Origin: Candidatus Raymondbacteria bacterium RIFOXYA2_FULL_49_16
Lineage (GTDB): Bacteria; Fibrobacterota; OXYB2-FULL-49-7; XYB2-FULL-49-35
NCBI GenBank assembly: GCA_001789205.1
Contig: MFYT01000019.1
Span: 1 to 64,000, forward strand
Length of the DNA stretch: 64,000 bases
Direction of reading: 5' to 3'
In this document: in pieces, positions 24,374 to 32,946 of the stretch
Numbering within the stretch: position 1 is the first letter of the stretch
Layout: every line of letters starts with the position of its first letter
The notes under the pieces: generated by a model
What the model was told of the DNA's origin: nothing
What the model saw: only the letters and a program-made list of their open reading frames with translations
Database searches by the model: none
Made by a program: the position numbers and the translations under genes

Positions 24374-26863
24374 TTATTTCATCAGATAGAGTTTGCCGAT
24401 CGCCGTTGTTGCGTCCGCAGCATACCGCACCAGATAGATACCCGATGCAACGGCTCTTCCCTGCGCGTCTTTTCCATTCCACATCGCACGGTACGCGCCC
24501 GCGCTGGCCAATGTCTTTGCCAGCGTTGTGATATGCCTGCCGTGCAGGTCAAAGATCGCTATTTCAATGTTCTGTTTTTTCTCCACTTCATACGCAATGG
24601 TCACCATGGGGTTAAAGGGGTTGGGCGAGAGCGAGGTAATGGCCGTGGTCATGGCGCGTGCGGGTGTTGGCGACCGTTTTTCAATGGCAATTACGCTGTT
24701 CTCCAGTTCATTGAACTTTGCCAGTAATAGGGACGATCCGATGTCCGGGGTCGCTGTTGAGGCCGGGTTTTTCGGCGCAAGTGTAATGGCAAAAAGGCCA
24801 GCGGACCCGTCAATAGGTTCTGTGCCTGCAAAGGCCATGCGAATGGACGTGTTCCGGGTGTTATAGGCGCAGGTAAAGCCAATGAGCGCGGCAAGAGGCT
24901 CCACAGAGACCAGATTGTATTGGGCCGCGTCAAACGCCATTGTCAGTTCACCGGAATAGACCCCCGCCATGTTTTCAGCCGCAATAGAGGTCGTAAAAAC
25001 ATTCTGCAGGTCAATGGCGGTCTCCGTGGTACGGGAGAAGGAATCGAGCACAACCTTGGCAACCGATCCGGCAAAGCGTTTTGACGGCGCAGGGTCATTG
25101 CTGTTTTGCCGGTTACCGCTTACATCGCCGATCAGAAGCGCCTGTATCTGCACATTGTGGATGGGCGCGGTCAGGGACTGGATGATGGTTGTTTCCGGGG
25201 TAACTATCCAACGGCCCAGCAGCGTATTGTCGTCAACGCCCACCAAGTACCTGAGTACCAGGGCAGCGTCAAAGGCGGTGATCATTTTATTGCCATTGAC
25301 GTCAGCGGCCGTGGTTTGTCCGGCAAAGTCATTCAGGGTCTTGAGCCCCACCAGAGACCTGAGAATGAGCGAAGCGTCATAGGCTGATATGCCATTTGCT
25401 ATATCACCAGAGTCCTTGGCGGCAATGAGCCTGAAGGGATCGGTCACTGTCCGGGGGAGGCTGGGGAAAACAAAGGAGCCAGCATTGTCCGAAATGGCCT
25501 TTGCAAGCGTATCGCCATTGGAGCGCAGCACAACCAGGCGCGCATTATCCACGCCTTTGCCGTTTGCCTTGTAGGTCACAGTACCGTCCACGCTGTAGTC
25601 AGGACTGGGTGCGCATTCCATGGAAATGGTCCCGGCCTTTGTTCCGGCAACAGGATCACCGTCGTTGAATACCGCCTTGGTAATCCTGAATACGATGTCT
25701 TTGCCGCATGCGCTTCCAGGAATGACTGTGCGGATGGTGAAAAGCGGCCCTGTGCCTTCGAGCGGCTGCGTCTGGGCAAAGGCGATCTTGATGGATCCGG
25801 ACGTGAGATTTTTCGCAATGGTAGCGCTGGCAATGATCGATCCGGCGGTATCGATGCCGATCACCGTTGCTTCGCTTGCGGTATACGTCAGTTCAATGTT
25901 GCCAGAAACAATCGCATAGCCGTCGGTAGGGGTCACGCTGACCGGATAGTCGAGTGTGTCATTGGCCGAGACATTCGTATCGTTCGTGAATACGACAAGG
26001 TCAGTAACCGTGATCTGCCAGGCCTGACGCGCATAGGCGCCGTATCTGTCATACGCGTCAGCCACAACTGTATGCGTCCCAATGTCGAGGAATTTTGGAT
26101 ACCAGGTAATAAGCCCGGTAAGCGAATCAATCTGCATGTTCAGGGGTTTTGTTGGCAAACGGTATTTAATAGTGTCATTGTCAGCATCTGTTGCAGTGAT
26201 ACGGTATTCATATTTGAGTCCCGCAATGGCTTCTTTTATAGGCGCAGAGGAAATCTGCGGGGCATGGTTGTTGGACCCTGTTCTCGGATAGAGCGCGGTA
26301 ATGCCAAGGCTGTCGTCAGTCGCAAGATGGCGGTGCGACGTGTCGCCTTTTGACGCATAGGCATACATGACCGCTTTGGTCACGCTGGTGTGGCCAAGAC
26401 CAAGCGCATGGCCTATTTCATGCGTGGCAATGTGGCCCACGTCCATTTTTCCGGATTCCGCGCTGGTCGACCACTGGAAATCACGGCCGTTGAAGATAAT
26501 ATCAAAATCAGAAAGGGCTGAGCTGCTATACCAGTAATAGCACACGGCAATCACGTTGCCGTCAAAGGGAAAACCGCTGCCTTCTTCCCATTTGAGTATA
26601 TTTGCTTTGTCGGGCGCCACGCTCTTGGAAGCTGTTGTTCCCACGTATTGCGTGCGGATGGCTGTTCCGGGCGCTTCGCTCCAAACCGAAAAACCCCGGT
26701 GAATCGCGTCGAATTCATTGGTCACATCAGGCGTGCCTTCTTCGTTTATGCAGTATTTCACCTCAGGGTTTGTTCCCTGCCATTTGGGGCCAAGGAACAC
26801 ATAGGAAAAGCACCAGGTGCACAAGAAAAGAACTGAAAGAATCAGAGTATGAATGGTTTTCAT
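24374..26863 (-). CDS. Secreted matrixin-type metalloprotease with cohesin-like and dockerin-like modules
   Basis: The 829-residue protein has a signal peptide (about 1-20) and a matrixin/metzincin catalytic domain (about 21-195) with HEIGHALGLGH (His148, Glu149, His152, His158) and a VMYAY Met-turn. A cadherin/He_PIG-like domain (about 200-288) follows, then a cohesin-like beta sandwich (about 289-415), a carboxypeptidase-regulatory-like unit leading into a dockerin-like segment (about 420-585, with ISAYDASLILRSLVG and DVNGNKMITAFDAALVLRYLVG), and a second cohesin-like domain (about 605-725). It ends in a type-IX/FlgD-like sorting module (LSPNPFNP..., WNGKDAQGR, GIY). Cohesin and dockerin are the interacting pair of cellulosomes; having both in one protease is unusual. 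It is last of a three-gene operon and would be a surface or secreted protease. Confidence 0.85.
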   Translation of the reverse strand: MKTIHTLILSVLFLCTWCFSYVFLGPKWQGTNPEVKYCINEEGTPDVTNEFDAIHRGFSVWSEAPGTAIRTQYVGTTASKSVAPDKANILKWEEGSGFPFDGNVIAVCYYWYSSSALSDFDIIFNGRDFQWSTSAESGKMDVGHIATHEIGHALGLGHTSVTKAVMYAYASKGDTSHRHLATDDSLGITALYPRTGSNNHAPQISSAPIKEAIAGLKYEYRITATDADNDTIKYRLPTKPLNMQIDSLTGLITWYPKFLDIGTHTVVADAYDRYGAYARQAWQITVTDLVVFTNDTNVSANDTLDYPVSVTPTDGYAIVSGNIELTYTASEATVIGIDTAGSIIASATIAKNLTSGSIKIAFAQTQPLEGTGPLFTIRTVIPGSACGKDIVFRITKAVFNDGDPVAGTKAGTISMECAPSPDYSVDGTVTYKANGKGVDNARLVVLRSNGDTLAKAISDNAGSFVFPSLPRTVTDPFRLIAAKDSGDIANGISAYDASLILRSLVGLKTLNDFAGQTTAADVNGNKMITAFDAALVLRYLVGVDDNTLLGRWIVTPETTIIQSLTAPIHNVQIQALLIGDVSGNRQNSNDPAPSKRFAGSVAKVVLDSFSRTTETAIDLQNVFTTSIAAENMAGVYSGELTMAFDAAQYNLVSVEPLAALIGFTCAYNTRNTSIRMAFAGTEPIDGSAGLFAITLAPKNPASTATPDIGSSLLLAKFNELENSVIAIEKRSPTPARAMTTAITSLSPNPFNPMVTIAYEVEKKQNIEIAIFDLHGRHITTLAKTLASAGAYRAMWNGKDAQGRAVASGIYLVRYAADATTAIGKLYLMK

Positions 26864-26875
26864 ATGTTCCTCCTT

Positions 26876-27427
26876 TTACCGTGAGGCCCTGTATTCGAGC
26901 ACTTTTACCTTGAACTGGTCGAGTGGCAGGTTGTTTCCGGTCTCGACTGGCGTGGTGTCAGCGGTACGTTTGTAGAGGACCACCTTGCCGTCAATTTCCT
27001 GGGCGACCCGCTGAACACCCGAGGCGTCTTTGTATATCTTGTATTTTCCCTGGTAAAGGCCGATGGTCTGCCAGGTTCCCGGCATGGAGGGGTCTTTACG
27101 CAGGAAAAGGATATTGTCGTCACCAACTTTGTACGTCGTGGTCCCTTCAATCTCCATGGTAACAACACCGACCTTGCCGCCGGGCTGGGCCAGGATAATT
27201 TCATTGTCTTCCTTGTCGCTGATCAGGTCATCGACAATGTTCGCCCGTATGTAGGTGACAATCTGGGTGTTGTCCTTTGTCCACTGGGTCACTGTGCTGG
27301 TCACTTTGGCCTGCACAATCATTTCCGACTCTGTTGACAATTCATCGAGTCCGGCAATGAACATGCTGGTGGCATGGATCCAGGGAACGCAGGCGATCGC
27401 GAGCAGCGCGCATAGTATGGTCTTCAT
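26876..27427 (-). CDS. Small secreted protein upstream of matrixin
   Basis: The 183-residue product has a signal peptide (cleaved near HA-TSM, about residue 19) and one compact domain, with the pattern LSTESEMIVQAKV near the start, then a strand-rich part and GDDNILFLRKD. I do not know its name, but I recall similar proteins encoded beside matrixin proteases in other bacteria, which fits the 12-bp spacing here. It could be an inhibitor, chaperone or partner of the protease. It overlaps the upstream small membrane gene by 4 bp, so all three genes are one operon. The functional claim is inference from position only. Confidence 0.7.
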   Translation of the reverse strand: MKTILCALLAIACVPWIHATSMFIAGLDELSTESEMIVQAKVTSTVTQWTKDNTQIVTYIRANIVDDLISDKEDNEIILAQPGGKVGVVTMEIEGTTTYKVGDDNILFLRKDPSMPGTWQTIGLYQGKYKIYKDASGVQRVAQEIDGKVVLYKRTADTTPVETGNNLPLDQFKVKVLEYRASR

Positions 27428-27618
27428 AATAGCCCCTTTTTTGAATGGGTACCTGATTTTATATGATATACATAAAGAAAATAGGCTGAACTGGTAATAA
27501 AAATGGTTATAAAGAGCATGGAAGCCTGAAAAATTTCAGTGCTGGCATGCATTTTAAGCGCAATGCCAAGAGTAAGAGCTGCGATACAATTCAGGGCGAA
27601 CATTGTTTGTATAAACAT
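27424..27618 (-). CDS. Small two-helix membrane protein heading the matrixin operon
   Basis: The likely start is ATG 27618 with a perfect AGGAGG site (27623-27628); the open frame continues upstream but has no ribosome site there. The 64-residue product is two hydrophobic helices (about 6-23 and 30-50) with a short basic tail (KSGTHSKKGLL). Its stop overlaps the start of the next gene (ATGA). No family is recognised. A partner or assembly factor in the inner membrane for the two secreted proteins is a guess based only on operon position. Confidence 0.6.
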   Translation of the reverse strand: MFIQTMFALNCIAALTLGIALKMHASTEIFQASMLFITIFITSSAYFLYVYHIKSGTHSKKGLL

Positions 27619-27742
27619 TCCAGGCCTCCTTCGTGCGAGTCGTGTATAGCAAGCCAAATGCCTATTGGAAACCTTCCCCTGGTTTTTTTTGAAAATCATA
27701 TGAATAGCTGTTCTCTGGTTTTTGCACGCGGCTATTTATAAA

Positions 27743-27787
27743 GACAGACCTGTCCTTTGGCCAAAGAAAGGAAGGACAAATTTGTCC
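27743..27787. promoter_or_regulatory. Cluster of three palindromes in a divergent spacer
   Basis: Three palindromic motifs lie close together: GACAGACCTGTC (27743-27754, arms GACAG/CTGTC), CTTTGGCCAAAG (27755-27766) and GGACAAATTTGTCC (27774-27787). They lie between the divergent matrixin operon and a STAS gene. The first and third share the GACA/TGTC theme. This looks like an operator cluster rather than a terminator. Confidence 0.5.
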
Positions 27788-27876
27788 CAGGATTATTGTG
27801 CTATCGGCATAACCAACTGATTTTCAATGCCATATGATGCGGCATTGTGTTTGCGAAACCAGTGGTGGAGGCACAC

Positions 27877-28254
27877 ATGACAATGAACTATGAGACAATG
27901 ACAGTGACCATGCGTGAAATCGGGTATCTTTCGGTAGTGGAATTCATCGGAAAACTCGACAACAGGAACCTGAATAGTGTCAATCGTCTTTGCATCCACC
28001 TGATGACAAAACAGGTCAGTGAATTTGTTTTTGATCTTTCAAAGGTCCTGGATATCTCAAACGCGGTCATGACAATGTTTGTCAATTTCGGCAGGAAAAT
28101 CCGTGAAGCCGGAGGCAGGTTCTTCATTATGAAACTGAATCCGCACATTGCTGATAAAATCGCCAGGGTAAAGGAACACGAGGACAAAATCGGCTATTTT
28201 GCCGACGAAGAAGAGGCGGAGGATTTTATCCTTCACGACAACAAGTATCTGTAA
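27877..28254 (+). CDS. STAS-domain protein lacking the usual phosphosite Ser
   Basis: The ATG at 27877 follows GGTGGAGG, while an upstream GTG at 27847 has no ribosome site, so I start at 27877 (125 residues). It is a single STAS domain: LSVVEFIGKLDNRNLNSVN and FVFDLSKVLDISNAVMTMF. Aligned with the DLSGVTFMDSSGL-type core, Asn falls at the phosphorylated Ser position, so it may not be phosphorylated and could act as a constitutive binder or decoy. It lies next to a receiver-domain remnant and divergent from the matrixin operon, with a palindrome cluster between. Confidence 0.75.
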   Translation: MTMNYETMTVTMREIGYLSVVEFIGKLDNRNLNSVNRLCIHLMTKQVSEFVFDLSKVLDISNAVMTMFVNFGRKIREAGGRFFIMKLNPHIADKIARVKEHEDKIGYFADEEEAEDFILHDNKYL

Positions 28255-28277
28255 CAGGACAATCAGGAGCAGACGCG

Positions 28278-28385
28278 ATGGAATACACCAGTTTCCCCAA
28301 TGTGCTGATTGTTGACCAGTACTTTCTCATGCGCAAGACCGTGTGCAGTTACCTGCATGGACGTTTCGCCTGTCATGAAAAATGA
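28278..28385 (+). pseudogene. Truncated response-regulator receiver domain
   Basis: Directly after the STAS gene (ATG 28278) a 35-codon frame reads NVLIVDQYFLMRKTVCSYLHG, the first strand and helix of a CheY-like receiver (normally LIVDDxxLMR), then stops at TGA 28385. One of the two acidic residues is Gln. The rest of the domain, including the phosphorylated Asp, is absent. The following 100 bp hold only a 37-codon frame (28388-28501) with no recognisable fold. It is best read as a decaying regulator gene. Confidence 0.6.
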
Positions 28386-28509
28386 CCATGAACGATACAC
28401 TGCGCGCCATTCCCCTGTATATCGATGAAGATGCATTCAGGGCCCGCGCATGTAAAGGCGCTGGGCTAGGCATGTTTTATCCGAATCTCAGAAGTGTCTA
28501 GACACGCGT

Positions 28510-29484
28510 CTATTGTTTGTACCTGGAAAAATCACCGAATACCCGCACTCCCAGCGTATCATCCACGGTCATCGCGGCTTCCACAAGACCTGCCAATTCA
28601 TTTCTGATGAATATCGCTGTTGAAAAGGCGTCGGCCCGTATTGGGTCTTTGCATATGACCGTGGCGCTGATTGTTCCCTGTGCAGGGTATCCTGTGGCAA
28701 TGTCAAAAATGTGGTGATAGCGGGTTTTTCCATCAAGAAAGAAACGTTCATAGTCGCCTGATGTGACAATGGAGGTGTTGGAGAGGCGCACTGTTGCTAT
28801 GACCGAATCCTGGTTGCGGGGATGGCGGATGCCAATGACCCACTCTTCGTTGCCGGGTTTCGGGTCTCCGCAGACAATGTCGCCGCCCGCATTGATCATG
28901 AATGAAGAGATCCCTTGCGCCTTGGCGATTTCCGCCATTTTTTTCAGGGCATATCCTTTGGCAATGCCTCCAAGATCAATACGTATGGCCGTATCGGCGA
29001 AAAAGAGGGTGTCTTTGCGTACTGATACATTGCGAAAATTGACATGCGTAAGCGCTTGGTTAATCAAGGGATCAGCAGGGCGGGCAGGAGTAAGGTCAGC
29101 GCCAAAGCCCCAGAGCCATTTTACCGGTCCAATGGTACAGTCAAATATTCCTTTTGTTTCAGAGCCGATGTCCAGGGCTTGCTGCACGAGCGCAACGACT
29201 TCAGGGAGCGTCTGGATCCACTGTTTGTTTGTCCGGTGGTTTATCTGCCAGACCGCGCTTCCTGCAACGTGTGCGCCAAAGAGCTGTTCAATTCGCTTTG
29301 CCTCCTGGGCAAGCGCGTCCATGGCATGGTTTGCCGCCTTTGTCGAGGGTGCGTAAAGAACAACCTCCACCATGGTATCCATGGCGAAAAAGTGCTGTTT
29401 GTGCCGTTTTAGACCCTGAGAACAGGAAAAAAGGAGAAGACCGAGACAGAAGATCATGGTCCAACGTCCGGCAAGGAGGCGCAT
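28510..29484 (-). CDS. apbE: FAD:protein FMN transferase (ApbE-like)
   Basis: The 324-residue protein is a lipoprotein (LLFSC near residue 20) of the ApbE family, with the conserved MDTMVEVVLY start, RIDLGGIAKGYAL, SSFMINAGGDIVCG and a C-terminal DALATAIFI-like region (here DAFSTAIFI). ApbE attaches FMN to a Thr of periplasm-facing subunits of the Rnf or Na+-NQR complexes using FAD. No rnf or nqr genes are in the window. It is divergent from the riboflavin operon with only 65 bp between them, which links FMN use with FMN production. The family call is firm. Confidence 0.93.
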   Translation of the reverse strand: MRLLAGRWTMIFCLGLLLFSCSQGLKRHKQHFFAMDTMVEVVLYAPSTKAANHAMDALAQEAKRIEQLFGAHVAGSAVWQINHRTNKQWIQTLPEVVALVQQALDIGSETKGIFDCTIGPVKWLWGFGADLTPARPADPLINQALTHVNFRNVSVRKDTLFFADTAIRIDLGGIAKGYALKKMAEIAKAQGISSFMINAGGDIVCGDPKPGNEEWVIGIRHPRNQDSVIATVRLSNTSIVTSGDYERFFLDGKTRYHHIFDIATGYPAQGTISATVICKDPIRADAFSTAIFIRNELAGLVEAAMTVDDTLGVRVFGDFSRYKQ

Positions 29485-29549
29485 ATTAAATAAACATACT
29501 ATTTTTCACCTTTGACTATAAATAATAGAATAACGTATCTTTTCCCACT

Positions 29550-30641
29550 GTGAAAAGCCCTGTCTTTGACCTCTACGACCGCCAGGCCATGGCCAAAGCC
29601 CTCGATCTTGCTCGTTCGGTAAAAGGGGCGACCGGGGACAATCCTGCCGTGGGAGCGGTTGTGTATAAAAAAGGCGCTATTCTGGGCATGGGCCGCACCC
29701 ATATGCCCGGCCAGGATCATGCTGAAGCTGAAGCGCTCTGGCGTGCTGGAAAGAGCGCGCGTGGAGCAAGCCTTGCGGTTACCCTTGAACCCTGCTGCAT
29801 CCATGGCCGCACTTCGCCCTGCACACATGCCATTATTGCCTCTGGCATCAAACGGGTTGTTGCAGCGCTCAAAGACCCCAACCCCCTTATTCATGGCCGG
29901 GGCTTGCTCGCCCTTGCACGCGCGGGTGTTCGCATCGAATGCGGCTTAGGTGAAAGCGAAGCAATGGTGATAAACGAGGATTTTTTCAAATATATTACCA
30001 CAGGAATCCCCTTTGTCGTTGTCAAGGCCGGCCTTACGTTAAACGGGCTCATTGCGGCTGATTCTCGCCATTCACGCTGGATCACTTCTGAAGAGGCCCG
30101 GCAACTGGTGCACGAGTTGCGTGCGCGTACCAACGCCGTGCTTGTAGGGCTTTCCACGGTTTTAGAGGACAATCCCAAGCTCACAGTACGGCATGTGGAA
30201 GGCCGCAACCCAATCCGTGTGGTGCTCTCGCATGGGCCGGACATTCCTAAAACATCGTATCTGGCTAAAACCGCCTCTGACATACGAACCATAGTTGTTA
30301 CCCCGCGCGCATTGCGCACGCGTTGTTCCAACGCTATTCAATACATAGATCTTGGCGCGCGCACGTCACGGCTTCCCATTCGCCAGGTTTTGCGCAGGCT
30401 TGGCGTTGCGGGCATCAAGAGCGTTCTGGTCGAGGGCGGCAGTGAAATATACACATCGTTCCTTGAACAGCGATGCATTGACATGTTCCAGCTTTTTTTT
30501 GCACCCCGGGTGCTGTCAAGCGGCATTCCCTTTGTTCACGGGCAGCGGACCCTTTCTGTACGTGAATCCCTGAATCTAAGGGATGTGACAATCAGGCAGC
30601 TTCAAAACGGGTTTATGGTAACCGCACGGCCGGAGAGATAA
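29550..30641 (+). CDS. ribD: Bifunctional riboflavin biosynthesis deaminase/reductase
   Basis: The 363-residue protein starts at GTG. The N-terminal deaminase (about 1-145) has the zinc site HAE (QDHAEAEAL) and the paired cysteines LEPCCIHGRTSPC. The C-terminal reductase (about 146-363) has VVKAGLTLNGLIA, SRWITSEEA, RTNAVLVG and SVLVEGGSEI. Together they perform the second and third steps of riboflavin synthesis from the GTP-derived pyrimidine. It is first in the rib operon; ribE starts 2 bp after its stop. There is no room for an FMN riboswitch in the 65-bp leader, and I see none. Confidence 0.96.
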   Translation: MKSPVFDLYDRQAMAKALDLARSVKGATGDNPAVGAVVYKKGAILGMGRTHMPGQDHAEAEALWRAGKSARGASLAVTLEPCCIHGRTSPCTHAIIASGIKRVVAALKDPNPLIHGRGLLALARAGVRIECGLGESEAMVINEDFFKYITTGIPFVVVKAGLTLNGLIAADSRHSRWITSEEARQLVHELRARTNAVLVGLSTVLEDNPKLTVRHVEGRNPIRVVLSHGPDIPKTSYLAKTASDIRTIVVTPRALRTRCSNAIQYIDLGARTSRLPIRQVLRRLGVAGIKSVLVEGGSEIYTSFLEQRCIDMFQLFFAPRVLSSGIPFVHGQRTLSVRESLNLRDVTIRQLQNGFMVTARPER

Positions 30642-30643
30642 GC

Positions 30644-31276
30644 ATGTTTACCGGAATAATCGAGGAAACCGGCAGCATACGCGGGATAACCAGGAGCGGT
30701 TCTGGCGCGCGTATCGATGTGGCGTGTTCCACGATTCTTGCAGGACTCAAACAGGGCGATTCAATCGCTGTTGACGGGGTCTGTCTGACCGCCGATAGCC
30801 TCTCTAGCGCGGGTTTTTCAGCCATGGCCAGCCGCGAAACCCTTGAACGAAGCACGTTCAAGACCGCCCGACCCCAGGCTGCGGTCAATCTTGAAAGGGC
30901 CATGGCAGCCACAGGGAGATTTGGCGGCCATTTTGTACAGGGCCATGTTGATGCAACAGGAACCATTGTCCGCGACTCACGCGATGGCGGCGCACTCTAC
31001 CGGACCATACGAATAGACCAGGCGCTGGAAAAATACTGCATAGAGAAAGGGTCCATTGCCATTGACGGTATCAGCCTTACCATTGCCATGAAGAAAAACA
31101 ACGAGATGACCCTGGTGCTTATTCCCGAAACCCTGCGGCAGACCACCCAGGGATCCAAGGGCATTGGCAGTGCGGTCAATATTGAGATTGACTGTATCGC
31201 AAAATACGTGGAAAGCCTGCTGGAAGCGCGGCAGGGACCGCTCACAGAACACAAACTCCGGGAGCATGGCTTTTGA
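30644..31276 (+). CDS. ribE: Riboflavin synthase, alpha-type
   Basis: The 210-residue protein starts MFTGIIEETG and contains the duplicated lumazine-binding halves of RibE: DSIAVDGVCLTA and ASRETL in the first, HFVQGHVDATGTI and GSIAIDGISLTI in the second. It dismutates two 6,7-dimethyl-8-ribityllumazine molecules into riboflavin. It is 2 bp after ribD and its stop overlaps the start of ribBA by 4 bp, so it is clearly part of the operon. Confidence 0.96.
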   Translation: MFTGIIEETGSIRGITRSGSGARIDVACSTILAGLKQGDSIAVDGVCLTADSLSSAGFSAMASRETLERSTFKTARPQAAVNLERAMAATGRFGGHFVQGHVDATGTIVRDSRDGGALYRTIRIDQALEKYCIEKGSIAIDGISLTIAMKKNNEMTLVLIPETLRQTTQGSKGIGSAVNIEIDCIAKYVESLLEARQGPLTEHKLREHGF

Positions 31277-32469
31277 AAAACCCTTTTTCGCCGGTTGAAC
31301 TGGCGCTCCGCGAATATCGCAGAGGAAACATTATCGTCATTACTGACGACGAAGACCGCGAAAACGAGGGCGACCTTGCCTGTGCCGCTGACGCCATTAC
31401 CCCGGCAAAAATAAACTTCATGGCAAAATACGGCAGGGGCCTCATTTGCACGGCCATGGCTGGAGACCTGCTCGACCGGCTCAACTTGCCCATGATGACA
31501 TCCAATAACCAATCGACCTTTGGGACCGGATTCACCATTACCGTTGATGCGCGTACTGGCGTATCCACCGGCATATCGGCAAAGGACCGTGCGCATACAA
31601 TTAAAGTCCTTATAGATCCCAAGTCCCGCGCGGCTGATATTGTGAGTCCGGGCCATACCTTTCCGCTGCGCGCGCGCGACGGCGGCGTGCTCATCAGAGC
31701 TGGCCAGACCGAGGCGAGCGTTGATCTTGCCCGCATGGCCGGCCAGACGCCTGCCGGGGTCATCTGTGAAATTATGAACGCTGACGGTTCCATGGCACGT
31801 TTGCCCGATCTTGCTAAATTTGTCAAAACGCACCGGCTTGCCATGATCAGCATCAAGAGCCTCATAGAATACCGTTTGCGGAATGAGAAAATCGTCAAAC
31901 GCATTGCCGAACCGGATCTTCCCACGAAATGGGGTGATTTCAAGCTTTGCGCCTACGAGGAGATCATTACGGGCGCATGCCATTTTGCCCTGGTCAAGGG
32001 AGATATAGATCCCCGCAGGCCAGTGCTGGTGCGGGTCCATTCAGAGTGCCTTACGGGCGATATTCTCGGGTCTCTTAGGTGCGATTGCGGCCCGCAGCTC
32101 GATCTGGCGCTGCAGCAGATCGGCCGGCAGGGCGGTGTGCTTGTGTATCTGAGGCAGGAGGGACGGGGCATTGGTTTCGCGAACAAGATGCGGGCCTATG
32201 CGCTTCAGGACAAAGGACTCGACACGGTCGAGGCCAATGTCGAACTGGGCTTTCCACCCGACAAAAGGGACTATGGTATTGGCGCGCAGATACTGGCTGA
32301 CCTGGGCGTCTGTAAAATCCGGCTGCTCACCAACAACCCAAAGAAAATCTACGGTCTCGAAGGATACAATATTGAAATAGTCGAACGCCTGTCCATAAGG
32401 GTTACGCCGAACAAGTCGAATAAAAAATACCTGAAAACGAAAAAAGAAAAACTGGGTCATTTGTTTTAA
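31273..32469 (+). CDS. ribBA: Bifunctional DHBP synthase / GTP cyclohydrolase II
   Basis: The 398-residue protein starts at TTG 31273, overlapping the ribE stop. Residues 1-205 are 3,4-dihydroxy-2-butanone 4-phosphate synthase (DDEDRENEGDL, STGISAKDRAHTI, GHTFPLRARDGG). Residues 206-398 are GTP cyclohydrolase II (HSECLTGDILGSLRCDCG zinc-binding region, LRQEGRGIG, LLTNNPKK). The two halves make both precursors of lumazine. All catalytic signatures are present. It sits between ribE and ribH, completing the pathway from GTP and ribulose 5-phosphate together with the other three enzymes. Confidence 0.97.
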   Translation: MKNPFSPVELALREYRRGNIIVITDDEDRENEGDLACAADAITPAKINFMAKYGRGLICTAMAGDLLDRLNLPMMTSNNQSTFGTGFTITVDARTGVSTGISAKDRAHTIKVLIDPKSRAADIVSPGHTFPLRARDGGVLIRAGQTEASVDLARMAGQTPAGVICEIMNADGSMARLPDLAKFVKTHRLAMISIKSLIEYRLRNEKIVKRIAEPDLPTKWGDFKLCAYEEIITGACHFALVKGDIDPRRPVLVRVHSECLTGDILGSLRCDCGPQLDLALQQIGRQGGVLVYLRQEGRGIGFANKMRAYALQDKGLDTVEANVELGFPPDKRDYGIGAQILADLGVCKIRLLTNNPKKIYGLEGYNIEIVERLSIRVTPNKSNKKYLKTKKEKLGHLF

Positions 32470-32478
32470 GGAGGAGCT

Positions 32479-32946
32479 ATGTCAGTAAAGATCGAAGGGA
32501 ACATTACCGCGAAGAATGTGCGCATTGCGCTGGTAATCAGCCGGTTCAACGACCTGATCTCCCGTAAATTGCTTGAGGGCGCCCGAGACTGCGTTCTGCG
32601 GCACGACGGCGAGGAGAAAAACCTGACCGAGGTGTATGTGCCTGGCTCATTTGAGATCCCCCTGGCGGCGAAAACACTCGCCGCGAGTGGAAAGTACGAT
32701 GCGGTCGTCTGCCTGGGCGCGGTCATCCGCGGGGCAACCCCCCATTTTGACATGGTCGCCCAGCAGGTCAGCCGGGGTATTGCCACCGCGTCGCTCGAGA
32801 CCGGTATGCCGGTCATTTTTGGCGTGATTACCGCCGACACCATTGAACAGGCCATTGAACGCGCGGGCACAAAGGCGGGCAACAGGGGATGGGACGCTGC
32901 CCTTGCCGCACTTGAAATGGCCGACGTCATGAAGAAACTGAAATGA
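32479..32946 (+). CDS. ribH: Lumazine synthase
   Basis: The 155-residue protein has the RibH pattern: [53 protein letters not shown], then [20 protein letters not shown]. It condenses the butanone phosphate and aminopyrimidine to lumazine, usually as an icosahedral or pentameric assembly. It has a strong AAGGAGG site and its stop overlaps the nusB start by 4 bp, a common ribH-nusB arrangement. Confidence 0.97.
   Translation: MSVKIEGNITAKNVRIALVISRFNDLISRKLLEGARDCVLRHDGEEKNLTEVYVPGSFEIPLAAKTLAASGKYDAVVCLGAVIRGATPHFDMVAQQVSRGIATASLETGMPVIFGVITADTIEQAIERAGTKAGNRGWDAALAALEMADVMKKLK

Noticed and set aside
29485-29549. FMN riboswitch upstream of ribD
   Set aside because: The spacer is 65 bp and shows none of the conserved FMN-element sequence; a full element needs about twice that length.
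30997-32040. A 347-codon open frame antisense to ribE and ribBA
   Set aside because: It lies opposite two enzymes with complete motifs, and its own translation has no family features or ribosome-binding site. It is an effect of codon bias.
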